Made by a program: the position numbers and the translations under genes | Shown: one piece after another, positions 25,701-35,382 of the stretch | Numbering within the stretch: the stretch's first letter is position 1 | How the letters are laid out: every line of letters begins with the position of its first letter | Origin: Brachionus manjavacas | Taxonomy: Eukaryota; Rotifera; Eurotatoria; Ploima; Brachionidae | DNA length: 64,000 bases | Direction: 5' to 3' | Assembly: GCA_019054805.1 (NCBI GenBank) | Contig: JAHQIY010000006.1 | Span: forward strand, 5,022,001-5,086,000 | The notes under the pieces: generated by a model | Seen by the model: the letters and a program-made list of their open reading frames with translations, nothing else | Databases searched by the model: none | Told to the model about the DNA's origin: nothing

Positions 25701-28231
25701 TCGATTTACCTGATGTTGATTTAGATGTAAAAGGACCAAAAATATCTGGACCTTCAATAGACATCAATGCTCCTGATGTTGATTTAAATGCTCCTGACGT
25801 AAAGGGAGGCTTAAAAGGATTCTTCAAGGGAATCGGAGGAAAGATCAAGGCACCAGATGTTCATATACCAGACGTTAGTGTTTCAGGACCAGATATTAAT
25901 CTACCAAAATTTAAGGGACCGAAATTCGAAGGTCCTGATGTAAACATCAAGGGTCCAAGAGTGGATGTACCTGACGTTTCTATAGATACTAGTTTAGCGA
26001 ACGTTGATGTTGATTTACATGGTCCGAAATTCAAAGGTCCCAAAGTCGATTTACCTGATGTTGATTTAGATGTAAAAGGACCAAAAATATCTGGACCTTC
26101 AATAGACATCAATGCTCCTGATGTTGATTTAAATGCTCCTGACGTAAAGGGAGGCTTAAAAGGATTCTTCAAGGGAATCGGAGGAAAGATCAAGGCACCA
26201 GATGTTCATATACCAGACGTTAGTGTTTCAGGACCAGATATTAATCTACCAAAATTTAAGGGACCGAAATTCGAAGGTCCTGATGTAAACATCAAGGGTC
26301 CAAGAGTGGATGTACCTGACGTTTCTATAGATACTAGTTTACCGAACGTTGATGTTGATTTACATGGTCCGAAATTCAAAGGTCCCAAAGTCGATTTACC
26401 TGATGTTGATTTAGATGTAAAAGGACCAAAAATATCTGGACCTTCAATAGACATCAATGCTCCTGATGTTGATTTAAATGCTCCTGACGTAAAGGGAGGC
26501 TTAAAAGGATTCTTCAAGGGAATCGGAGGAAAGATCAAGGCACCAGATGTTCATATACCAGACGTTAGTGTTTCAGGACCAGATATTAATCTACCAAAAT
26601 TTAAGGGACCGAAATTCGAAGGTCCTGATGTAAACATCAAGGGTCCAAGAGTGGATGTACCTGACGTTTCTATAGATACTAGTTTACCGAACGTTGATGT
26701 TGATTTACATGGTCCGAAATTCAAAGGTCCCAAAGTCGATTTACCTGATGTTGATTTAGATGTAAAAGGACCAAAAATATCTGGACCTTCAATAGACATC
26801 AATGCTCCTGATGTTGATTTAAATGCTCCTGACGTAAAGGGAGGCTTAAAAGGATTCTTCAAGGGAATCGGAGGAAAGATCAAGGCACCAGATGTTCATA
26901 TACCAGACGTTAGTGTTTCAGGACCAGATATTAATCTACCAAAATTTAAGGGACCGAAATTCGAAGGTCCTGATGTAAACATCAAGGGTCCAAGAGTGGA
27001 TGTACCTGACGTTTCTATAGATACTAGTTTACCGAACGTTGATGTTGATTTACATGGTCCGAAATTCAAAGGTCCCAAAGTCGATTTACCTGATGTTGAT
27101 TTAGATGTAAAAGGACCAAAAATATCTGGACCTTCAATAGACATCAATGCTCCTGATGTTGATTTAAATGCTCCTGACGTAAAGGGAGGCTTAAAAGGAT
27201 TCTTCAAGGGAATCGGAGGAAAGATCAAGGCACCAGATGTTCATATACCAGACGTTAGTGTTTCAGGACCAGATATTAATCTACCAAAATTTAAGGGACC
27301 GAAATTCGAAGGTCCTGATGTAAACATCAAGGGTCCAAGAGTGGATGTACCTGACGTTTCTATAGATACTAGTTTAATTAATCCTACGAAATCTGTAATC
27401 AGTCCTATTTTTAATTCAATCATTCCAGATATTTATGCCGAATCTAGACTTTCATATGATGATGATCTTAAAGATTATTTTTATGGTGTTGATCTTCCTA
27501 TGACTATTGTTAATCATGACTGGTATTGGTCTCCTCAAAATATGGCTCATTCTTCTTTCGAAAAACTTCATTATCAAACTTCATTGAATGCAAACAATGA
27601 CTTGGTCCCATTTGGAAAATATTTTATTGCAAATCATACTTCTAAATCAGCCCAAATTCCTCTGTCTTCCCTTAATCTTGATTTCGAATTTCACAAAGCC
27701 AAAATCCGTCTTGATTCTTTTAATCCGGCTTTGAATCCTCCCGGTGAAAATTCTCTTTTAAACGAAATTTCGACGGCTTCGTTTATCGACAAACCTTCTA
27801 AGAACACCAAACTCCGTCATCAGTCATCATCATCCGTAAATAAGCCTGAAAAAAAACCATCTTTATTTTCAACTAAATCTTTTCGCTCTTTGTCTGTTGA
27901 CGCATATCCAAAGGCTGATTCTTCTCAACCACGAAAAGTTATTCTTCAAACCATCCCTGATTTTGATGGATTGGGTATTCATATTGCATGTGATAGAAAA
28001 TCACGCTGTTCTTCCTACATTTATGAAATCGAATCAAATAGTCCAGGTGCAAAAGCTGGGTTGAAGGAAAAAGAATTTATTTTGGAGATTAATGATGAAG
28101 ATGTTGTATTTCTCGATTTTGATCAATTAATTCAAAAAATTCAGACTTTAATAAAAGAAAACAGCCTTTCACTTACAGTTGGAAACGAGAAGGCCTTTAA
28201 GAAATGGGTCAAAACTCACAAGAAAAAATAA
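19718..28231 (+). CDS. giant AHNAK/periaxin-like repeat protein with C-terminal PDZ domain
   Basis: An intronless frame of 2837 residues. Residues 1-305 are a polar, probably disordered head (Thr-rich 28-45, Lys/Glu/Asn-rich 90-170). Residues 306-2553 are 19 complete 115-residue repeats plus a 63-residue partial one, each starting G(L/I)KGFFKGIGGKIKAPDV. The rest of each unit is a chain of PDV, FKGPK and VKGP motifs, the hallmark of the AHNAK/periaxin central region. Residues 2554-2837 are unique and end in a PDZ-like domain (about 2738-2825) with carboxylate-binding loop GLGI at 2751-2754, then YIYEIESNSPGAKAGL and a basic tail. In vertebrates AHNAK and periaxin are scaffolds under the plasma membrane, with the PDZ-like domain at the N-terminus; here it is at the C-terminus. 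A cortical scaffold role is inferred from the family. One giant exon also matches AHNAK gene structure. An AATAAA lies at 28337-28342. I prefer 'AHNAK-like' to a strict orthologue call because repeats of this kind can arise independently. Confidence 0.88.
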   Translation: MLSETQEIQKRPFSANDMNRRTREVKIYNTTTITTTSTSTAADSIVKSTDMYQSDNYGSFSLQNDCRSKSAQGVINVNRESKNNNTCYANITTNTSISLPIKRKIRFIYGESDENQQTKRVTENENKKNKEVKRDSNCECEENISKFPFEQNGENKNEQYDNFDFKKNCSMKVKDVEVECEIEEDPAILEGSEGYVKKLINKIQQQYKNPETVHIKITRRQKPKLINETDGKEHGQIVKKEYYTIKNLRRQKKSSSISSFIDQTNIPYIDDESLNNSRNSWYNNKITDNYIIEKHEIYDQDTLKDGIKGFFKGIGGKIKAPDVHIPDVSVSGPDINLPKFKGPKFEGPDVNIKGPRVDVPDVSIDTSLPNVDVDLHGPKFKGPKVDLPDVDLDVKGPKISGPSIDINAPDVDLNAPDVKGGLKGFFKGIGGKIKAPDVHIPDVSVSGPDINLPKFKGPKFEGPDVNIKGPRVDVPDVSIDTSLPNVDVDLHGPKFKGPKVDLPDVDLDVKGPKISGPSIDINAPDVDLNAPDVKGGLKGFFKGIGGKIKAPDVHIPDVSVSGPDINLPKFKGPKFEGPDVNIKGPRVDVPDVSIDTSLPNVDVDLHGPKFKGPKVDLPDVDLDVKGPKISGPSIDINAPDVDLNAPDVKGGLKGFFKGIGGKIKAPDVHIPDVSVSGPDINLPKFKGPKFEGPDVNIKGPRVDVPDVSIDTSLPNVDVDLHGPKFKGPKVDLPDVDLDVKGPKISGPSIDINAPDVDLNAPDVKGGLKGFFKGIGGKIKAPDVHIPDVSVSGPDINLPKFKGPKFEGPDVNIKGPRVDVPDVSIDTSLPNVDVDLHGPKFKGPKVDLPDVDLDVKGPKISGPSIDINAPDVDLNAPDVKGGLKGFFKGIGGKIKAPDVHIPDVSVSGPDINLPKFKGPKFEGPDVNIKGPRVDVPDVSIDTSLPNVDVDLHGPKFKGPKVDLPDVDLDVKGPKISGPSIDINAPDVDLNAPDVKGGLKGFFKGIGGKIKAPDVHIPDVSVSGPDINLPKFKGPKFEGPDVNIKGPRVDVPDVSIDTSLPNVDVDLHGPKFKGPKVDLPDVDLDVKGPKISGPSIDINAPDVDLNAPDVKGGLKGFFKGIGGKIKAPDVHIPDVSVSGPDINLPKFKGPKFEGPDVNIKGPRVDVPDVSIDTSLPNVDVDLHGPKFKGPKVDLPDVDLDVKGPKISGPSIDINAPDVDLNAPDVKGGLKGFFKGIGGKIKAPDVHIPDVSVSGPDINLPKFKGPKFEGPDVNIKGPRVDVPDVSIDTSLPNVDVDLHGPKFKGPKVDLPDVDLDVKGPKISGPSIDINAPDVDLNAPDVKGGLKGFFKGIGGKIKAPDVHIPDVSVSGPDINLPKFKGPKFEGPDVNIKGPRVDVPDVSIDTSLPNVDVDLHGPKFKGPKVDLPDVDLDVKGPKISGPSIDINAPDVDLNAPDVKGGLKGFFKGIGGKIKAPDVHIPDVSVSGPDINLPKFKGPKFEGPDVNIKGPRVDVPDVSIDTSLPNVDVDLHGPKFKGPKVDLPDVDLDVKGPKISGPSIDINAPDVDLNAPDVKGGLKGFFKGIGGKIKAPDVHIPDVSVSGPDINLPKFKGPKFEGPDVNIKGPRVDVPDVSIDTSLPNVDVDLHGPKFKGPKVDLPDVDLDVKGPKISGPSIDINAPDVDLNAPDVKGGLKGFFKGIGGKIKAPDVHIPDVSVSGPDINLPKFKGPKFEGPDVNIKGPRVDVPDVSIDTSLPNVDVDLHGPKFKGPKVDLPDVDLDVKGPKISGPSIDINAPDVDLNAPDVKGGLKGFFKGIGGKIKAPDVHIPDVSVSGPDINLPKFKGPKFEGPDVNIKGPRVDVPDVSIDTSLPNVDVDLHGPKFKGPKVDLPDVDLDVKGPKISGPSIDINAPDVDLNAPDVKGGLKGFFKGIGGKIKAPDVHIPDVSVSGPDINLPKFKGPKFEGPDVNIKGPRVDVPDVSIDTSLANVDVDLHGPKFKGPKVDLPDVDLDVKGPKISGPSIDINAPDVDLNAPDVKGGLKGFFKGIGGKIKAPDVHIPDVSVSGPDINLPKFKGPKFEGPDVNIKGPRVDVPDVSIDTSLANVDVDLHGPKFKGPKVDLPDVDLDVKGPKISGPSIDINAPDVDLNAPDVKGGLKGFFKGIGGKIKAPDVHIPDVSVSGPDINLPKFKGPKFEGPDVNIKGPRVDVPDVSIDTSLPNVDVDLHGPKFKGPKVDLPDVDLDVKGPKISGPSIDINAPDVDLNAPDVKGGLKGFFKGIGGKIKAPDVHIPDVSVSGPDINLPKFKGPKFEGPDVNIKGPRVDVPDVSIDTSLPNVDVDLHGPKFKGPKVDLPDVDLDVKGPKISGPSIDINAPDVDLNAPDVKGGLKGFFKGIGGKIKAPDVHIPDVSVSGPDINLPKFKGPKFEGPDVNIKGPRVDVPDVSIDTSLPNVDVDLHGPKFKGPKVDLPDVDLDVKGPKISGPSIDINAPDVDLNAPDVKGGLKGFFKGIGGKIKAPDVHIPDVSVSGPDINLPKFKGPKFEGPDVNIKGPRVDVPDVSIDTSLINPTKSVISPIFNSIIPDIYAESRLSYDDDLKDYFYGVDLPMTIVNHDWYWSPQNMAHSSFEKLHYQTSLNANNDLVPFGKYFIANHTSKSAQIPLSSLNLDFEFHKAKIRLDSFNPALNPPGENSLLNEISTASFIDKPSKNTKLRHQSSSSVNKPEKKPSLFSTKSFRSLSVDAYPKADSSQPRKVILQTIPDFDGLGIHIACDRKSRCSSYIYEIESNSPGAKAGLKEKEFILEINDEDVVFLDFDQLIQKIQTLIKENSLSLTVGNEKAFKKWVKTHKKK
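20633..27376 (+). repeat. in-frame tandem array, 19.5 copies of a 345-bp unit
   Basis: The period is exactly 345 bp (115 codons). Units start at 20633 and every 345 bp to 27188, where the last unit stops after 63 codons at TSL. The units are almost identical at DNA level. The variants I see are ATC or ATA in the Ile codon of the INAPDV motif (ATA in units 2, 5, 9, 10 and 12) and CCG to GCG (Pro to Ala) in adjacent units 15 and 16. The first unit also starts GIKG rather than GLKG. The array is clearly richer in GC than its flanks. Such identity, even at synonymous sites, implies recent expansion or ongoing unequal exchange or gene conversion. Confidence 0.97.
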
Positions 28232-29137
28232 ATTCAACTAGTATTCAACAACAATTATCTGATTGTTAATTTTGTTATTTTTCTTCAGAATCGAACTTTT
28301 TTAAATTTTCTTTTCTTTTTTATTCAAAATTCAGAAAATAAATAACTTTCTATTAGATTAGATTAGTTCATTTTATAAGACTGATAACTAAGGCTTCAGA
28401 ATGATTTTTATTTTTTTGGAAATATTTCAAGTCATTAATTTTTATACAATAAGAAGTTTTATTCATTTTTGAATATTTTACTTCTTTTTTTGAACAAAAA
28501 TATTTAAAACTTATGTTTTAAACTTATATTGAGATAGTTCTCGTTTGAGCTTAGTTTAACGAGAAACGAGATAAAAAACCCTGTAAAGTCTAATTTATAA
28601 TTTACCATTGCTGTTTGAATCCTCTTTTTCTCATCCTATGCTTTTTTTTGCACGAAATGATAAAATCATAAAGGTCTATTTTTCAGGTCTTGTTTTAAAT
28701 GTAAATATTATTTTCAAATTTTGACTTTAATTTGTAAATTGAAATTTGAAAAATCTATCATCCTATACTATTGGTTTTTCTTAGCTTCCTAGCGATTAGT
28801 TTTTGACTTTTAAAATAGATTATTTTATAATGGAAATTGGGTTTAATAAATAGATTGAGTTATAGTTTTTTTTATTTTTTTATTTAAACAACAATAAATA
28901 AAATCTTAAAATTTACTTTTTTTAATTATTTTGAAAACAAAATTTAAAGTGTTTTATTTGAAAATTAGAAAAATATTCAGCTAAATTAAACTTGAATTTT
29001 TTAAAATTAACAAATTTTTTGATCTGGTCCAAATGGTATGAATATAATGCATATAAAAATTCGATTTAAAAATTATTAATTATACACTTAATATTAACAT
29101 TTGAATTAATTCAAAATAAATTTTTTATTGAGAAAAG
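28232..29137. other. intergenic region between the AHNAK-like gene and NOL9
   Basis: About 0.9 kb. It includes the 3' untranslated end of the upstream gene (AATAAA at 28337) and presumably the NOL9 promoter. No other feature was found. Confidence 0.6.
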
Positions 29138-31623
29138 ATGAATGAAGAAATAGATTTTTACGGAAGTTTAACAAAAACCATCAATTCAAATAAATCCTCT
29201 GATTCAAACAAATTGAAAGTAAAATCAAAACACAATGATTTGAAGGTTTGTCAAGTTTATTCAGAATTTATTGAATCTCACAATATTGACGATGATTTCC
29301 AAATAAAAAAACCAAAGTTAAATGAACAAAGTCCTGGTACAAGTAAAATTCAATTGGTGGAAAATCAAGAACAGAAAGAAGCAAATTTATCAGAAAGCTT
29401 CATCGGTGTAAATTCATTTAATTGTGACAATTTTTTTGTGGAACTTGCTAATTTTGGTTTATTGATTGTTTGCTTAGAAGCAAATTCAGACTTTGCCAAG
29501 AACAATTTTTCATTCAAAGGCCGATGTTCAATTAATCTCCTATACGGCTGTATACAAATAAATGGATATAAAATAGATGCCTCTCAAGACAAATGGTATG
29601 ATATATTTTCACCAGAATCGAATTCGTACTTGACCATCTTAAACAAACAAGAAAATAATTCCAATTTAAGTGTACCATACCCAAATATATTAACAAAAAT
29701 ACAAAATTTTTGTCAAACTGTGATCGATAACTCAATAGAAGAAAAAATAAGATATTTTCTTATTAAAACTAACTTTAACACCCAAACAAGCTCTCTAGTT
29801 GCTATTCGCCCACTCAAGTCCCAGCTTTGCAATTACATTTGTTATTTCGAAAATTTTAGGAATATCTATCAAACTAAAATAGATTCTAATGAACCTGCTA
29901 AAGATAATATATCAATGTGCAATGTAATGAACAAATTTGGAATTTACCCTATTCACGATCAGCATTTCAATGCAATTCATCTTGAAAATGACAATGAAAA
30001 AGAAGTTGTCCGAGAAGTCTTAGCCGAAAGCAAATCAAATTCAGAGGGTAACCATTTGTTTATAATTTTTTATTTTTTAGAAATTTAAAAAAATCTATCC
30101 GCAAAGATAGCAGCCGAAAATCCAAATTAATTTAAAAAAATTAAATTTTACAATGAAATTTAATTAAAAAATCAAATTAAAAAATTTGCATTTTTAGGCC
30201 CAATTGTGATGCCTTGTGGAGGTAAAGATGTTGGAAAGTCAACGTTTCTACGCTATTTTATAAATTCACTACTGAATAGGTAATTTATTTTCATTTTAGT
30301 TTAAAAAAAGTTATTTGCAAAAAAATTAAGTTACAAATATGTGGCATATATAGATTGTGATCCTGGACAATGCGAATTTACACTGGCAAGTTGCATAAGT
30401 TTATCTTTGATTACAGAACCTTTATTTGGTAATATTTTTCCAGTTTTGCGCAAAAAATTTTTAAACATTTAATAAAAGGACCTCCGCACTCTCACATAAA
30501 TCATAATGGTTCAAATAAAAAATGTTTTTTTCTGGGCTATCTATCTCCAAATGATGCTCCTGGCTTGTATTTACACTACTTGAGAAAATGTTTTGACGAA
30601 TTCATTGACTTAAAGTCAAGGCTTAGCTTGAAAATTCCACTTGTAATAAACACAATGGGATGGAACCATGGTCTTGGCTTATGTCTTCTGAAAGAGAGCA
30701 TTCTTTTATTTAAACCATCGCACATCATCCAAATTAATCATCCCATAGAGGCAAATAAAAACATGCCTATTCTAGACGTAGAGTGGCTGAAAAATTGTGA
30801 TGGATGGCCGGCAAGCAAACGCTTTGAACAAGAAAAACAATCAGAACTTGAATTTATTCAAAAAAATATGTCCTATAAACTAATGACTTTAAAATCGAAT
30901 GTTCCCTCCAAGAACTCCAAGTTTACGAAGCATTCACTTCAAAAGAACTTTTCAGCCAAGGACCACAGAAACTTGGCCATATTGGCTTATTTTTCAAAAT
31001 TGAACGAATTTGATGTTTATTTTAAGCCAATTCATCACATCAGGCCGTACAGGATTTCGTGGTCAAAATTAGCTCTTCATGTAACTCATTTAAAAGTTGA
31101 ATATGATCAGCTTTTTAGAGTATTTAATGCATCACTGGTTTGTTTGGCAAATGTAGACAAAAAATTTGTAATTAATTTGTTGATTTTATATTTAATTAAA
31201 AATAAATTTAACTTTAAGATAAAATCAAAACATGATAACCCAGAACTGCCCGGTTACTTGAATCTGTTCGAGGATGATGTGGACATTAAATGTCTAGGAT
31301 TTGGTAGAATTAATTATTAATAAAATAATATTATTAATTAGTGCAGTTTTGATTTTAAAGGCATTGTGAGAGCCATTAATATTGAGAGCAAAGAATTTTA
31401 CATTTTAACACCAGAGCCTCTAGATGTGCTTAATGAAGTTAATTTACTTTGCAAAGGAATGCTCAATCTTCCACTAGAGTTTTTCTATGAACAAGATTGT
31501 AGTGCGCCCAGTCCGTATTTAACCGTGGCTAATGAATTGCATAACTTAAGATCTAATCAAATTTCAAACGAGCCCCTCCAACGAAAGTATTTAATTCATC
31601 AAACAACCAGCAAAAAATTTTGA
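29138..31623 (+). CDS. NOL9: polynucleotide 5'-hydroxyl-kinase NOL9 (Grc3 family)
   Basis: Five exons: 29138-30047, 30198-30279, 30331-30428, 30479-31303 and 31361-31623, giving 725 residues (human NOL9 is about 700). The introns are GT..AG and all junctions keep frame. The N-terminal part (to about residue 303) holds a charged head and the Grc3/NOL9 beta domain (YDIFSPESNSYL). The kinase P-loop is GGKDVGKST at 311-319. The Walker B-like element YIDCDPGQCEFT lies around 337-348, and the conserved LGYLSPNDAPG and NTMGWNHGLGL stretches follow. In the family this nucleolar enzyme phosphorylates the 5' hydroxyl of RNA and works with LAS1L in processing the ITS2 spacer of pre-rRNA. All key kinase motifs are present, so it should be active. 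The fourth exon starts inside an AT-rich stretch; its acceptor AG at 30477-30478 is the one that keeps the frame. Confidence 0.9.
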
Positions 31624-32899
31624 AATTTTTCAGCTTGGCTATTTTTGTGTCACAAATTGTAATAAAATTTCCATTAAAAAAGAGCAATTTAATGAAAGAT
31701 TTTAAAATAAATTAAAAAAAAATTGACGTTTTGATTTTAAATTTTGATATTGTGTTGAACAATTACATCCAATTTTCAATTGAATTATTTGGGTTAATAA
31801 AAAAAAAATATAAAGTAACTAGATTTTTTTATGGTCCGATTTTTGTCGATACGCTTAAATAATAACAAGCTAAAAAATCCAACACTCAAGCAAAATACTT
31901 GAGGCAAATCTTTGAGCAAGTATCCTGTCATATGTGATAAAAGATTGCTTCTCTTCCTTGTAAATTCTTTTATTTAGTTAAAAATTTATTGTAAGATATG
32001 CCAACTATTGATGATTGATCTTTGATTAATTCAAATTATGTTTCTTTTATTTGAAAATTTAGATATTTTTGCTCCAAAATATAAACAAGTTATCTAATTT
32101 GTGGGAAATTTTTTAAACTTGAATCTATCAATTTAATGTGTTTTTTTTCTTTTTGTATGAAAAAACATATCAAATATTTGAAATTAATTTTTTTAATTAT
32201 GCTTACAAGAGACTTGAGTCGCCTTGGTATGCTTTAAACCAAAGAATTTTAACTTGTGATTTACAATAAAAATTTTACCTAATTAATTATAGAAATTTTT
32301 TCCATCTTGCTGTTCATGGTTTATGGAATTAAGTCTTTTATTTTTCCACTTTAGCTGACATAATTTCAAAATAATGAAACTGAGAAATAAATTTTTAGTT
32401 TTCATTTTCGTCAGAGGCAAAATTTTGCTCAATTTGAAGGCTTTTTAATTTGAAAAAAATTCCAATAAAAGCTAGGTTACAAGCAAATTTAATGGTAATT
32501 TTTTTGTTGTTACCTAATGCGAAAAATAGAAAAAAATTGATTTTATCAAATGACTCAAATAAAGAAGGGTTTCAGAAATATGATAATTCAGAAGAGCCTC
32601 ATCATTTAAAAAATTATCAAATATTTTAGAATTATTTTCAAAATATTTTTGGCTAGATAAATATAATTTAATATTTCGATTTTATTTTTTTTTTCAAAAT
32701 TTGAATCGAGCGTTTCTATAAGCAATTACATAAAATAAATAGTAACCATTTCACTGTTCAACCTTTTTGATTTGTTTAAGTTATTTAAATTTTGCTAAAA
32801 GTTTATATTCAATAATAATTTTTCCATATAAATTATTCTAATTTAAATTTTATGATTAAATCGTAGTAATAATGGTTCTCAATTTTTAGATTATTTTGA
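31624..32899. other. intergenic region between NOL9 and the palmitoyltransferase gene
   Basis: About 1.3 kb, AT-rich. Nothing supported beyond the NOL9 3' end. A TTTTTAG at 32884-32890 just before the next start codon could be a splice acceptor of a 5' untranslated exon. Confidence 0.55.
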
Positions 32900-35382
32900 A
32901 TGGCCCTGGAGACAAGTAACCAAGCTGAAAAAATGCAGCAGCTAGCTCTAATGATGGGCGTGAAAAATTTCGATCCGACCGTTCTGATCAAGACCGACTT
33001 TTTTCCTGATTGTCTGCAAAATTTAACTGGCCAGCAGTGTAGAGTTGTTTGCGAAGCTCTTTCTAGTCCGACTTATGCTAGCTACGTGAACAAAAAAGGA
33101 CTTCTGGGGGGCTACACAGCCCTTCATTGGATGTGCATCAAAAACGAATATGATCTTATCGAACACTTACTGGTAAAATGTGATGCTGATGTCAATTCAA
33201 CCGCTGGCTTAGGCGAAAGTTCTCTTTTTATTTGTATTAAGTAAAAATTAAAGAAAAATATTAAAAAAATTATATTTTATTAAAACAAAAAAATTAAAAA
33301 GAAATTGTAATCTATATACTATTGAGCTTGTAATCAAGCACGGCGCCGATTTGTCACATAGGGACATTTACAACCGGTCTCTTGTTCACTGGTGTGCCTA
33401 TACAGGAAAAGTGTAAGTGTAAAAATTTCAGATCCCATAACAAACAAGTCTATAAACTAATTTAATAAGTATTTTGCTTTATTATTTTGAAAAATACCAC
33501 TCGGTCAGCAATTTTAATGAGCTTGACCAATTTAAACAGAATGCCTTGCATATCGCATGTGCCTGTGGATTTCCGGATCTGATCATTTTTTTGATGAATC
33601 GAGGCGACATAGATTATTACCTGCAAGATTTTAATGGAAATACTTGTCTTCATATGGGTTTGTTTGACTTGAAATATGTGAAAATTATATCCAAAACTTT
33701 CTTTCAGCTGCAAAATGTGGACTTGCCAGAATTTGTTGGAAGTTGACCAAGCAGAATAATGGCAAATGTGCCAAACTAATTGGAGTAATGAATAATCAAA
33801 ATCAAACACCATTTGATATGATCCGAAATGAAAAAGGACAACAGTATGTTTTTTTTTTTTAAATCAAAGATAATAATTTATTTATTTAAATTTTTTCAGG
33901 TATAAAAAAATTCGAGATTGGCTTAGGCTTGAGGCAAAAACAAATAAATATTTATTGAATAGTACTTCAGATGAGAAATATCCACGAACATCTCTATTAA
34001 AAATTAAAAAAGGCACCTTTTTTTTTAATTGGAATGATAATTTTAAAATGAACCTAGATTGGTATTCGAGAATATTTGCTGTTTTTCTCATATTTAACTT
34101 ACCATTTCTATTAAATACATTTATCATATATCCGAATGAAATGAGTCTTTGGAAAGGTTTTGTTGGTTATTTGTCTCTGTTTCTCTTGGTGTATGTAATG
34201 GTTCGTCAACGACATAGATGTACGCACATAAGTGGGTACCAGAATCCATTCCATGTTGGTCTGCTTTTTGCAATGTTCCTCAACAACTACTCCACCTATT
34301 ATTTATATTTAGTAAATTGTAAGAATTTTAAATTAATAAAGAAAAAAAGTAAAATTTTTTAAATTTCAGACAATAATATGTATACTCTAATTGAGTTGGC
34401 TAAATTGGTCCTGGCTTTTTACCAAAATTTGATGTTTTATCGAATACTAAGAACGGATCCAGGTACAAATCTGAAAAGTCTATCCGAAATTTCAAATTAA
34501 TTTTTTTGTTTAGGAATTTGTAAAGAAAATTACAAAAAATCGGATGGAACTTCATACGAATTAAGAGACCTATTAGTGCTAAACGCCGAGAATCCTAAGG
34601 GAGGAAAAGACTCGACTGAATGGCTGACTGATCCACAAATTTTTGCTCCAACTCTCGAAAACCCAATTTCATTACCTCAACTATATTTTTGCGAATCTTG
34701 TTTAATTGTTCAGGCCGTACCAACTCGGCACTGTAAACTTTGTGAATGTTGTATAAGCAAATTTGACCATCATTGTCTTTTTATCAGCAAATGTGTGGGC
34801 CTCAAAAATCATAGGAATTTTGTTATGCTAATTATTCTTTCAATGTGCTGCTTGGGTGACTTTGTCTGGGTAGTATTGAGCTATTTTGAACTTTATAGTG
34901 AATTTTTGATGAAAGAAAATAGAGATAAAAATTTCGAAGATAGAATAGACTTGATTTATGTCTTGTTTTCTTCAGCACCTCACATATGGTGCACTGTTTT
35001 GGCTATTACAAGTACATTCATAACTATAATGCTAATGTTTTTGCTGATGCTTCAAATCAGGTTTGTTTCACTTGGATATACAACTCAAATCAGACCACCA
35101 GCGTTATTTGTCAAAAGCCACAAACGAATGCAAACAGCTGCTTCGGCACTATTGTACCGCTTGGAGAACTTATTTATATTTTTATTCGATTCATGTGAAT
35201 CTAATTTAGACCTTTATTTTAAACAACAAAGGGAATATAACCAGATAATTTTGTCAAAACATAGTCCGATTGCCATGGGCTATGAAGCATACCCAAGAGA
35301 TCATTTTAATAAGAATTCAAATAGCCAAAGTTTGTTGCCTAAAGAGAATCCTAATAATCAGTATGAGATTGAACTGGACTGA
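32900..35382 (+). CDS. ZDHHC17: ankyrin-repeat palmitoyltransferase, ZDHHC17/ZDHHC13 (HIP14) type
   Basis: Seven exons: 32900-33240, 33302-33412, 33470-33657, 33708-33843, 33900-34318, 34370-34462 and 34514-35382, giving 718 residues. The introns are 50-61 bp with GT..AG ends. The first four exons encode about five ankyrin repeats (GYTALHWMCIKNEYDLIEHL, ADLSHRDIYNRSLVHWCAYT, FKQNALHIACACGFPDLIIF, then GNTCLHMAAKCG across an exon junction). Three to four membrane segments follow, then the cysteine-rich DHHC domain with zinc-binding cysteines (FCESC, HCKLCECC). The catalytic DHHC is at residues 514-517, and two more membrane segments come after it. Ankyrin repeats fused to DHHC occur only in the HIP14 group, which S-palmitoylates neuronal and trafficking proteins at Golgi membranes and reads substrates through the ankyrin domain. 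ZDHHC17 versus ZDHHC13 is not decided; an intact DHHC favours 17. Confidence 0.9.

Noticed and set aside
20633-27376. CRISPR-like array (regular repeats)
   Set aside because: The whole 345-bp unit repeats, with no unique spacers, and it is coding in a eukaryotic genome.
20686-27423. A series of 110-codon open frames on the minus strand, one per repeat unit
   Set aside because: They are the antisense reading of the AHNAK-like repeat. They recur only because the units are identical, and the sense protein has a recognisable family.
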